From: Dehalococcoidia bacterium
GTDB taxonomy: Bacteria > Chloroflexota > Dehalococcoidia > Lucifugimonadales > JAGWBF01
NCBI GenBank assembly: GCA_021296025.1
Contig: JAGWBF010000007.1
Location: 1 to 7,716 of the forward strand
Direction of reading: 5' to 3'
DNA: 7,716 nt
Below, piece by piece: positions 1 to 5,908 of this stretch (the first letter of the stretch is position 1; each line of letters starts with the position of its first letter). Position numbers and translations under genes: made by a program. The notes under the pieces are model-generated. The model saw nothing but the letters and a program-made list of their open reading frames with translations. It was not told where the DNA came from and did no database searches.

Positions 1-69
1 CGCTGGAGCGTTTCACTTCCGTGTTCGGGATGGGAACGGGTGGGTCCGCTCCGCTCCAACCACCAAGGG
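1..69 (-). rRNA. rrf: 5S ribosomal RNA, 5' part (3' end outside window)
   Basis: On the minus strand the sequence aligns base by base with the 5' half of bacterial 5S rRNA. It has the conserved CCCAUCCCGAACACGGAAG stretch (loop B/helix III) followed by GUGAAACGC, and the first 25 nt up to CCCACC match the E. coli spacing. The mature 5' end should lie near position 69, from that alignment. About 69 of roughly 117 nt are inside the window. Unusually, no 23S rRNA lies upstream: the next upstream features are a promoter and then protein genes, so this is a stand-alone 5S gene or the first gene of its transcript. Confidence 0.93.
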
Positions 70-83
70 ACTTCTAACCCCTT

Positions 84-112
84 ATTATGCATGCTCTGAC
101 CCCCTTTGGCAA
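84..112 (-). promoter_or_regulatory. Sigma-70-type promoter of the 5S rRNA gene
   Basis: Read on the minus strand there is a -35 TTGCCA (107-112), a 17-bp spacer and a -10 CATAAT (84-89). Each hexamer is one base from consensus. A start site 6-7 bp beyond the -10 falls near position 77, only about 8 nt before the predicted mature 5S end, so the leader would be very short. This is inferred from sequence alone, but spacing and position fit well. Confidence 0.7.
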
Positions 113-375
113 TAGGGGCCAAGGTTAAACCACATATAGCAAAGAACTAAGAGATATATATGGCTTCACCGGACTTGACAGCAGATTGGGCCGTCCTTTC
201 CAGCTACCGACTTGAATGCACGTTCCAAATGCACTCGGGTGCCTTTATGGACTGCCTGATTCAAGAATCCTGGCGATGTGGCCAGGTTCTTACAACAACA
301 GCAGAAGACCATCCACCACATCACCAGGGAGATCATAGATAAGGCTCCCTGCTTGCTGCTGTCCAATTCCTCGCA
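113..375. other. Intergenic stretch, no convincing gene; small hairpin
   Basis: Between the 5S promoter and the stop of the YwgA-family gene I see only short overlapping reading frames on both strands, none with a good ribosome site or a recognisable family. One plus-strand frame (about 260-400) reads like ordinary protein (residues such as NPGDVARFL, then THIHHITREIID-like text) but begins after a stop and has no start, so it may be a decayed gene fragment. CCTGGC/GCCAGG (269-286) forms a 6-bp stem with a 6-nt loop, a weak candidate terminator for the minus-strand operon without a clear U tract. Confidence 0.4.
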
Positions 376-888
376 TCACGTCAGAATACCGATTTCTTCC
401 AACTGAGAAGCAACTTGGGAAACATACTTCTGATCAAATTTGGGCTTGAGCTGACCCACAGTTCCGACAAGTTCGCTGGTGGATACCTCGGGACGGAGCC
501 TTTTCACATAGTGAATTGTCGCGGCCAACTCCAATTCGGGGATCGCCCTCTGACCGAAGTTGTTTATCACACCTTCAATCGAATCTTTGAACGGCTTGAC
601 CAAATCCCGCCATTCCCCTTGCGCTTCATCAGTTGGCGTGATATGAAAACCGTAACCCTGGGCATCAGCCGCAACATCCACATAGCCAGCGAGCTTAAGG
701 CGGGCAGTATTCGTCTCTATGGTTTCCGAATATGGCCCATAGTGATGCATCTTGAATGGAAACTTCGTCGGAACGGCAAATGCCTCCTGCAAGAAATAGG
801 CAAGCTTCTGAAGCCGTATCTTACCTACGTCCCCTAACCTATAGGTTAAATCATAAAGGATCGCCAGTTGAAGTTCTTGAGTGCCCAT
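376..888 (-). CDS. YwgA-family (COG3432-like) protein
   Basis: This 170-residue protein resembles the YwgA family of uncharacterised bacterial proteins. Visible hallmarks are KLAYFLQ (about 28-34), an HHYGPYS motif (48-54) typical of the family, and a helical ELELAATIHYV segment (118-128). The length matches YwgA (about 165 residues). I chose the ATG at 888 because an AAGGGGGG Shine-Dalgarno sits about 7 nt before it; the longer frame from 912 has its AAGGTG almost touching the start. It lies 36 nt downstream of the HD phosphohydrolase gene on the same strand, so the two are probably co-transcribed. From memory the homologous pair ywfO-ywgA is also adjacent in Bacillus. The family has no established function. 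The KLAYFLQ and GPYS pattern recalls the Panacea/DUF4065 antitoxin domains, which would make a partner or regulator role conceivable; that is inference. No signal peptide or membrane segment is seen. Confidence 0.8.
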   Translation of the reverse strand: MGTQELQLAILYDLTYRLGDVGKIRLQKLAYFLQEAFAVPTKFPFKMHHYGPYSETIETNTARLKLAGYVDVAADAQGYGFHITPTDEAQGEWRDLVKPFKDSIEGVINNFGQRAIPELELAATIHYVKRLRPEVSTSELVGTVGQLKPKFDQKYVSQVASQLEEIGILT

Positions 889-924
889 TATCGCGCCCCC
901 CTTTAAGCACATTCACCTTGGCAA

Positions 925-2232
925 CTAGGCCATGAGTGAACGGCAGAAGTTCCTCACCTCGTTATGCAGATCTACATCGCCGCTCAAGTCCGAATACAGC
1001 CGGTACTTACCTATTTCCTGCAGGCCTTGAAGCGGACGTGACTCCCTCCGAAATTCCCTCCAGATAGGAGGCTTTCCAGCAATCTTGACCATCATGTCTT
1101 CCAATCTAAACCTGTCTGGATGGTCGATGGCTCTATCCAACCAGAACTGCAACCCAGGGTATTTATCGCTGACAGCCTCAATTAGTCGTGTTTCTACGTT
1201 CCTGACCAACCCGGAATCCGGTGAATCTTCTGTGGCATATACTTCCCTTGGGTGTTGGCGATCAATGATCCTCCAAGAGAAGTTCTTCTTTAGTTGATCG
1301 CGCCGTTTATTTGCTTCAAAAAGAACTCGGTTGTCGTCCCACTTCAGATAGCCCTCAAGATTACCGCTTCCTGGATATTTTCCGTTGTCGGTTTCGCCTT
1401 CGAGAAGCTCGGCAATCAGGTCAGTTAAGACAAGGTCGTATGCACGTCTCACGTCATGGAAATAGATTTGGGTGAACATGTAATATCGGGCCAGTACGAA
1501 GGCCTCAAGGGCATGGATCCCGTCTTCTTCGATAGCTAGCTTAAGGCTTCCTTCATCTGCTTCGGCATCCAATGTTAATGTGTTTAATATACGACCAAGG
1601 TCGAAAGTTCCGTACTGCACGCCGCAGTAGCGCGAGTCGCGCAGCAAATAGTCCATTTTGTCCACGTCCCACGGGCTCGAAATCAATTCTTGAACGAAGC
1701 CTGCGGATAGCGCTGCCCGTCCTACCACAAGGTCTGCCACATCGTCTCGACTAATCTTGAGATCTCGGCATTGGTCGTCTGTGTCAATAATCTCGCCGAT
1801 TTCAGAGCCCCGAATTATGGCCGCCCCATGTCCTTCATGGCTATCGCCTTCGGAAAACAATTTTGATTCCCCAGTATGAGAAAAAGGGGCATGACCAATA
1901 TCGTGAAGCAATCCTGCAAGTCTAGCCAATAATACTAGACGTCGCTTTTGGTCCGATTTCTCGTGTGCTTGCCATTGTAGGGTGTCCTGCACTAACTCAG
2001 CGTTACGGTCTATGATTCCTTCAACTGCCTTGCCGGCCAAATGCATGACGCCGATTGCGTGGCCAAACCGACTGTGCTCCGCTCCGTGATAAACATAGTG
2101 GGTTAGACCTAGTTGGTGTATACGTCGAAGGCGTTGAAACTCCGAGGTGTCGATGATTTGGCGTTCATGAGGATATACTTCGACAAAACCATGAATCGGA
2201 TCTCGGAATTCGGCTGTTTTATTCCTAGTCAT
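925..2232 (-). CDS. HD-domain dNTP triphosphohydrolase (YwfO / COG1078 type)
   Basis: At 435 residues this matches the length of the YwfO/EF1143 family, relatives of dGTPase and SAMHD1 that hydrolyse dNTPs to nucleoside and triphosphate. The complete metal site is visible: R55-x2-H58 in SRFGHAIGV, H110-D111 in LLHDIGHAPFSH, H132, and D191 in DVDKMDYLLRDS, where SAMHD1 has DVDKWDYFARD. The N-terminal DPIHGFVEV and FQRLRRIHQLG segments are also typical. The protein should be cytosolic. The ATG at 2232 has only a weak upstream GGG; its promoter could not be placed securely. The YwgA-family gene follows after 36 nt. Base composition is poorer in G+C than genes from 2700 onward, which may mean acquisition by transfer. 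Such enzymes serve nucleotide-pool control or, in some systems, phage defence by dNTP depletion; which applies here cannot be told. Confidence 0.9.
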   Translation of the reverse strand: MTRNKTAEFRDPIHGFVEVYPHERQIIDTSEFQRLRRIHQLGLTHYVYHGAEHSRFGHAIGVMHLAGKAVEGIIDRNAELVQDTLQWQAHEKSDQKRRLVLLARLAGLLHDIGHAPFSHTGESKLFSEGDSHEGHGAAIIRGSEIGEIIDTDDQCRDLKISRDDVADLVVGRAALSAGFVQELISSPWDVDKMDYLLRDSRYCGVQYGTFDLGRILNTLTLDAEADEGSLKLAIEEDGIHALEAFVLARYYMFTQIYFHDVRRAYDLVLTDLIAELLEGETDNGKYPGSGNLEGYLKWDDNRVLFEANKRRDQLKKNFSWRIIDRQHPREVYATEDSPDSGLVRNVETRLIEAVSDKYPGLQFWLDRAIDHPDRFRLEDMMVKIAGKPPIWREFRRESRPLQGLQEIGKYRLYSDLSGDVDLHNEVRNFCRSLMA

Positions 2233-2718
2233 GTTGACTGCCCAGGGAACCGCAGCCTAGCATAGTTGCCAGTAACCCAGCAATGCGCTATAGTCAGTGG
2301 CCCACCAAGTACTAGCTGCCCAAGCGTTACAGACTGACTAGCCAGACCTACAGTGAAGCCCCGATGTTTCATGGAGCGCTAGATCGACTGTTCCCCATTT
2401 AACACTAAATCTACGGGCAATTGCATTGGGGATTGTTATGCAGATCTTGTTTCAATCGTTACGCACACTCTGCTTGTTCTGAGTCCAGAGAAAAATTAAT
2501 CATTCCCAACCCTAATTCTAACCAAATCCTTGTAGTCGCGGGAGTTTGGCCCCTGGACGCAGGTAGGGTCACGTCATGCATCCGAAACAGAGAAATAGAA
2601 CCCCCGGTACACGGATCAAGGAGTCTAGACTCCCCAAACGTCAGGCACCTGAAGGGCAGGCCCCTTGTCTGATCGGGACGAAGCCGCCATTGTCTGGGAG
2701 TGACGAAGGTGGGGCGCC
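2233..2718. other. Intergenic region of about 490 bp with a perfect 14-bp palindrome
   Basis: No convincing gene is present: the short frames here lack ribosome sites and recognisable content, and no tRNA T-loop or tmRNA ends were found on either strand. The stretch holds the upstream region of the HD phosphohydrolase gene and the downstream region of moaDE. The only sharp structure is the uninterrupted palindrome GGAGTCTAGACTCC at 2620-2633. The change to higher G+C occurs near its right end. Confidence 0.5.
2620..2633. repeat. Perfect 14-bp palindrome
   Basis: GGAGTCTAGACTCC is self-complementary with no central spacer. It could be a dimeric protein-binding site or, in RNA, a poor hairpin because it lacks a loop. 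It lies about 85 bp beyond the moaDE stop codon and no T tract follows, so it is not a clear terminator. Confidence 0.55.
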
Positions 2719-3411
2719 CTAGGCGCTGGCGGAGACGGGGGAGGTGTGCTCGTGGTCTTCGCAGGCGACCCAGTGGTGGCCGCCCTCGAAGTACTCCTTC
2801 TTCCAGATGGGCACCATCACCTTCAGCCGGTCCACCGCCTGATGGCATGCCATGAACGCCTCGTACCGGTGGGGGGATGCCACCGCCACCACCAAACTGA
2901 TCTCGCCGATATCCACCCGCCCGATGCGATGGGCGATGGCAATGTCCTCAATGTCCCACTCCCGCTGGAGCTGCACCCTGATCTCCTCCAGCTTCTTTAG
3001 GGCCATCTCAGTGAAGGCCTCGTACTCCAAGTGGAGCACCTTCCGGCCTTCCGCATAGAGCCTGGTTGTGCCCAGGAAGGTCACCACGGCGCCGTTGGTC
3101 TCCTTGCGCACCCTGGCGGTTATCTCATCCGGGTCCAGCGAATCGTAGGTGATGACGACCATGGGGCTTCCTCCACTGACCGGGGGTATCAAGGCTATCT
3201 CGTCCCCCTCTTTTAACGCCATATCACCCTCGGCATACTCGGCGTTGACCGCCGCCACTATCTCGACCTTGGGAGGGGCAAGATGGGGGTACCGGGCCCT
3301 GATCTCCTCCACGGCGCCGGCCAAGGTCGCGTCTTCGCGCAGATCAAGGGTCAGGTGCTCGGTGCCGGCCCTCTCCCGGTACAGCGCAAACAGACGCACA
3401 TCTATCTTCAT
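2719..3411 (-). CDS. moaX: Fused molybdopterin synthase, MoaD-MoaE
   Basis: The 230-residue protein joins both subunits of molybdopterin synthase, which inserts two sulfurs into cyclic pyranopterin monophosphate in molybdenum cofactor synthesis. Residues 1-81 are a ubiquitin-fold MoaD ending in IPPVSGG, with the diglycine at 80-81. Residues 84-230 are MoaE, with HRIGRVDIGE (161-170), SPHRYEAF (179-186) and RLKVMVPIWKKE, whose K197 and K204 match the catalytic lysines. Normally the MoaD diglycine must be C-terminal to carry the thiocarboxylate, so the fusion needs cleavage after it, as reported for mycobacterial MoaX (Rv3323c), or separate initiation of MoaE. The start at 3411 has a GAGGAAG site 5-6 nt upstream; a frame extension to 3558 adds 49 residues unlike MoaD and crosses the promoter region. 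No other cofactor genes are nearby. The symbol follows the mycobacterial fusion. Confidence 0.92.
   Translation of the reverse strand: MKIDVRLFALYRERAGTEHLTLDLREDATLAGAVEEIRARYPHLAPPKVEIVAAVNAEYAEGDMALKEGDEIALIPPVSGGSPMVVITYDSLDPDEITARVRKETNGAVVTFLGTTRLYAEGRKVLHLEYEAFTEMALKKLEEIRVQLQREWDIEDIAIAHRIGRVDIGEISLVVAVASPHRYEAFMACHQAVDRLKVMVPIWKKEYFEGGHHWVACEDHEHTSPVSASA
3160..3174 (-). promoter_or_regulatory. Internal ribosome binding site and in-frame ATG for free MoaE
   Basis: Within moaX the codons for the MoaD diglycine, GGA GGA (3169-3174), form a strong Shine-Dalgarno sequence. Six nt later comes an in-frame ATG (3160-3162, Met84), exactly where a stand-alone MoaE would begin (MVVITYDSLD). 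Initiation here would give a 147-residue free MoaE, close to the normal MoaE length. Sequence and spacing are directly visible; use of the site is inferred. Confidence 0.5.
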
Positions 3412-3427
3412 TGACTTCCTCGGAGGG

Positions 3428-3444
3428 ACGGAGTTCCACTCCGT
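3428..3444 (-). promoter_or_regulatory. Hairpin in the moaDE leader
   Basis: ACGGAG and CTCCGT are perfect 6-bp arms around a 5-nt loop. On the minus strand the hairpin sits between the proximal predicted promoter and the ribosome site of moaX, about 10 nt before the GAGGAAG. It is far too small for the Moco riboswitch. It could tune translation or mRNA stability; no function is shown. Confidence 0.4.
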
Positions 3445-3454
3445 ACTAGGACCA

Positions 3455-3484
3455 ATCATATCTGTAAGCCCAGGAATCTGTCCA
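3455..3484 (-). promoter_or_regulatory. Predicted proximal promoter of moaX
   Basis: On the minus strand TGGACA (3479-3484) and TATGAT (3455-3460) are separated by 18 bp, each hexamer one base from consensus. The start would fall near 3448, giving a leader of about 37 nt that contains a small hairpin. Confidence 0.5.
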
Positions 3485-3486
3485 CC

Positions 3487-3504
3487 CGCGAGGCTGTCCT
3501 CGCG
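3487..3504. repeat. Perfect 7-bp inverted repeat between moaX promoters
   Basis: CGCGAGG-CTGT-CCTCGCG is a perfect stem with a tetraloop. It ends two bases upstream of the proximal moaX -35 and lies downstream of the distal promoter, so it is well placed to be an operator dyad or a structure in the distal transcript. No T tract follows on either strand, which argues against a terminator. Confidence 0.45.
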
Positions 3505-3530
3505 AACCCCGGGAGGGTACGACTGCAGAT

Positions 3531-3558
3531 ATGATAGACTGGGTACCTTCCCCGGCAA
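3531..3558 (-). promoter_or_regulatory. Predicted distal promoter of moaX
   Basis: On the minus strand TTGCCG (3553-3558), a 16-bp spacer and TATCAT (3531-3536) form a second sigma-70-like promoter about 120 bp upstream of the start codon. It lies just before the divergent SDR gene. Weaker support than the proximal site because of the 16-bp spacer. Confidence 0.35.
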
Positions 3559-3609
3559 ACGCTTGGGGAGAAGGCATCCGTTGGAAGAATAAGGAAGGGT
3601 CGCAAGGGC

Positions 3610-4473
3610 ATGTTGACGAAGGTGCTGGAAGGCAAGGTTGCGCTGGTAACGGGGGCCGGCAGTCCCACAGGGCTGGGCCGGGCCATGTCAGAGGCCTTGG
3701 TGCTCGCGGGCGCCAGGGTTGCCATGGTCGATGTCAAGGGCGACTGGCTGGAGCAGAGCGCCAACGATGTGCGCGAGCTGGCCGGCGATGATGCGGTGAT
3801 GGCCGTCGAGGCCGACGTTTCCGACCCGGCATCTGCGGAAGCTGCCATTGCCAGAGTCGTGGACACCTGGGGTCTCCACATCCTGGTCAACAACGCCGGA
3901 ATCAACCCTGGCACCGTAGGCCTTGGCCCCAACGGACCAGTCGATGCGTGGGAGAACTCCCTGGCTGCATGGGACAAGGTCATATCCGTCAACCTCTCCG
4001 GCCCCTTCTACATAACCAAGGCGGCCATGGGACACTTTCTGGAGCAGGGGTGGGGACGTATCATCGGGGTGACCACCAGCTTCGAGACGATGATCCGCAA
4101 AGGCAATACGCCTTATGGACCTGCAAAGGCAGGCCATGAAGCCCTCATGTCCATCATCGCCAAGGACCTGGAAGGTACGGGGGTTACGGCGAACGTGCTG
4201 GTGCCCGGCGGCCCCACCAACACAGCTATGCTTCCCGACGACGGGAGCTTTGACCGGGAAGCTCTGATCCAGCCCGATGTGATGCGCAACCCCGTGGTGT
4301 GGCTGGCCTCCGATGCCTCCGACGGGGTGAACGGGCAGCGGTTCGTGGGATACATGTGGGACGATACCCTGTCCCTGGAGGAGACAATAGAGAAGGCCGG
4401 CGCCCCTGTGGCTTGGCCCAACCTGCGCCGTCCCTACGTTGCGCCGGGCATCCGGGGCGCTCGCACGTCCTAG
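3610..4473 (+). CDS. Short-chain dehydrogenase/reductase (SDR family)
   Basis: This 287-residue protein is a classical SDR oxidoreductase with a Rossmann fold, probably an NAD-dependent alcohol dehydrogenase or ketoreductase in the cytosol. Visible motifs are the glycine loop TGAGSPTGLG (14-23), D41 after strand 2 (usually favouring NAD over NADP), D69-V70, NNAG (94-97), N128, catalytic S157, and Y169-x3-K173, followed by PGGPTNT (199-205). The glycine loop is two residues longer than the usual TGxxxGxG. The C-terminal tail from about 255 is proline- and arginine-rich and longer than in minimal SDRs. The start at 3610 follows AGGAAGG by about 11 nt, which is somewhat long. Its TAG stop lies in a CTAG that also encodes the stop of the Rieske gene on the other strand. 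The neighbouring oxygenase suggests a dehydrogenation step in a catabolic path; the substrate is unknown. Confidence 0.9.
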   Translation: MLTKVLEGKVALVTGAGSPTGLGRAMSEALVLAGARVAMVDVKGDWLEQSANDVRELAGDDAVMAVEADVSDPASAEAAIARVVDTWGLHILVNNAGINPGTVGLGPNGPVDAWENSLAAWDKVISVNLSGPFYITKAAMGHFLEQGWGRIIGVTTSFETMIRKGNTPYGPAKAGHEALMSIIAKDLEGTGVTANVLVPGGPTNTAMLPDDGSFDREALIQPDVMRNPVVWLASDASDGVNGQRFVGYMWDDTLSLEETIEKAGAPVAWPNLRRPYVAPGIRGARTS

Positions 4474-4651
4474 ATGCGGCTGGGACGCCCAGCCATCAGC
4501 TCTGCCCAACGACCGTAGAAGCGCCGGTGGAAGCTCTCGCTGATCCGGAAGTCGCTGGCGTAAGCCATCAGGTCTTCGTCGAAGCTCTCATGCCCCAGGC
4601 CCATCTGCATGTTCAGCTCCAGGTCCCGGGACACCGCCCCGCGGCAGGTGC
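4470..4651 (-). pseudogene. Out-of-frame C-terminal end of the Rieske oxygenase
   Basis: In the frame one base away from the main Rieske frame, 59 residues read as a typical end of these enzymes: VSRDLELNMQMGLG, then ISESFHRRFYGRWAELM, and a TAG stop at 4470-4472. Between AAC (Asn356, 4652-4654) and ACC (4647-4649) only GC remains where a codon is expected; Trp would be usual after DN in this family. One missing base explains the break. Because the downstream frame is otherwise intact, the change is either recent or an error in the sequence. The stop shares CTAG with the stop of the convergent SDR gene. Confidence 0.82.
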
Positions 4652-5719
4652 GTTGTCCATATCGTCCTGCTCGAAGGTGCCTGCGGGACCGAAGCTGCGG
4701 ATGCTCATCAGCCGGGTCGCTTCCTTCACATGCTCCGGGGCGTTGGCATCCACAAACACATAGGCCTGCACCTCCACCTGCTCAGGCCCCCTGGGCTGCC
4801 ACACCCTGAAGGTGTGGGAGGTCGCCCGGAGCATAGAGAAGTTGGGGAAGATGGTGCCGACTATGGGGTTCAGCAGCTCCCGCCTCGGCCCCAGGCGCTT
4901 CTTAACCTCGGGCAGGATGAAGGCCTCGTACTCCAGTATCTCGGGCACCGGCGGGTCCTTGACGTCCGAGGGGCCTATGGTCTGGAAGCCATGCCCCCCG
5001 GCACTGGACACCACATTGCCCCCACCGGTGCTGGCGGGAGATACACCGGCGCCAATGCCCACCCTGATGGCTGACAGGTGGGTCCACATAGTGTGGTAGT
5101 TGTCTCCGCCGAAGCTCTCCGAGGGGAACTTCCAGTTGCACCCGATGTTCCACCGGTGCACTCCCCCCACCACTTCGATTCCTCCCTCACAGCGGTCGAA
5201 GAAGTTGTCCAGGTACCAGGTCATCTCCCCCAGGTAGTCCACAAGGGGAGGGGCTGAGGGGTCGAAGGTTGCGAAAACCAGTCCCTTGTAGCTGTCCATC
5301 TGGGCGACGGGCATCAGTCCCCACCTGCCCTGCTCCAGCTCCCTGTAGTAGGCATCCTCCAGGTTGGGCACCGCTACCAGTTTGCCGTCGTTGCCGTAGG
5401 ACCATCCATGGTATGAGCAGGTGAAAGAGGAGGCGTTGCCATCCTCGGCCCGGCAGAGACGGTTCCCCCGGTGGCGGCAAACGTTCAGGAAAGCGTTGAC
5501 CCTGCCGCCATCATCGCGCACCACCAGCACCGGGTCTTCCCCCATGCTGGTGGTGATGAAATCGCCGGGGCGGGGGATTTGGCTTTCATGGCAGAGGAAC
5601 AGCCAGCAGCGGGCGAAGATGTTCTCCATCTCCTGCCGGTAGATGTCCGGCTCGACGAAGATGCGACGGCTGACCAAGCCCCTTTCCGCATCCACCAAGC
5701 CCTCCGGGGCTTCTGCCAC
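4613..5719 (-). CDS. Rieske ring-hydroxylating oxygenase alpha subunit, main frame (frameshifted before its C-terminus)
   Basis: This is the large subunit of a Rieske non-heme iron oxygenase, which uses electrons from a reductase to oxygenate aromatic or similar substrates. The Rieske centre is C81-x-H83 and C101-x2-H104. The catalytic iron site is D206 and H209/H214 in GGDNYHTMWTH, with the third ligand in FEQDD (D352 or D353). The open frame ends after 368 residues with a tail (NAPAAGRCPGTWS) unlike the family. Skipping one base near 4650 restores a normal C-terminus that ends at 4470, for about 416 residues in total. I chose the GTG at 5719 because AGGAGGTG lies 5 nt upstream; the longer frame from 5845 crosses the predicted promoter. 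No beta subunit, ferredoxin or reductase is seen, so it may be an alpha-only type with unlinked partners. Confidence 0.9.
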   Translation of the reverse strand: MAEAPEGLVDAERGLVSRRIFVEPDIYRQEMENIFARCWLFLCHESQIPRPGDFITTSMGEDPVLVVRDDGGRVNAFLNVCRHRGNRLCRAEDGNASSFTCSYHGWSYGNDGKLVAVPNLEDAYYRELEQGRWGLMPVAQMDSYKGLVFATFDPSAPPLVDYLGEMTWYLDNFFDRCEGGIEVVGGVHRWNIGCNWKFPSESFGGDNYHTMWTHLSAIRVGIGAGVSPASTGGGNVVSSAGGHGFQTIGPSDVKDPPVPEILEYEAFILPEVKKRLGPRRELLNPIVGTIFPNFSMLRATSHTFRVWQPRGPEQVEVQAYVFVDANAPEHVKEATRLMSIRSFGPAGTFEQDDMDNAPAAGRCPGTWS

Positions 5720-5764
5720 GGTGCACCTCCTGCCCGCAGAATGGCGGGCGCTGGCTTTGGAGGC

Positions 5765-5793
5765 TGTATAGCACACCACCCCAGGGGCGTCAA
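5765..5793 (-). promoter_or_regulatory. Predicted promoter of the Rieske gene
   Basis: On the minus strand TTGACG (5788-5793), a 17-bp spacer and TATACA (5765-5770) make a strong sigma-70-like promoter. The start would be near 5758, giving a leader of about 38 nt before the GTG at 5719. This position also argues against the longer reading frame beginning at 5845. Confidence 0.65.
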
Positions 5794-5849
5794 CCGAAGA
5801 ATCGCGGGCCCGCCCGTTGGCAGCGGCGGCCCCAGGGGCTATCATCGGG

Positions 5850-5855
5850 TATAAT
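5850..5855 (+). promoter_or_regulatory. Consensus -10 element for the rightward gene pair
   Basis: TATAAT is a perfect -10. No good -35 lies 16-18 bp upstream (the TTGGCA at 5817 is 27 bp away), so recognition would need an activator or another sigma factor. Transcription would begin near 5862, about 47 nt before the first gene. It is back to back with the leftward Rieske promoter. Confidence 0.4.
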
Positions 5856-5908
5856 ACGGCCCTACCCCTCCCCGGTGGCAGGCATCGGGGAAACCGCAGC
5901 CGGGAGGT

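Noticed and set aside
160..366. Small overlapping frames on both strands between the 5S promoter and the YwgA-family gene
   Set aside because: No ribosome site, no recognisable family, and the frames compete on both strands; at most a decayed fragment.
889..912. Earlier ATG of the YwgA-family gene at 912
   Set aside because: Its Shine-Dalgarno is almost adjacent to the start, while the ATG at 888 has a better-spaced site and gives the family's usual length.
3412..3558. N-terminal extension of the moaX frame to 3558
   Set aside because: The 49 extra residues do not look like MoaD, the proximal promoter and leader hairpin lie inside, and the ATG at 3411 has a good ribosome site.
5720..5845. 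N-terminal extension of the Rieske frame to 5845
   Set aside because: It is Ala/Arg-rich and unlike the family, crosses a strong predicted promoter, and the GTG at 5719 has an excellent ribosome site.
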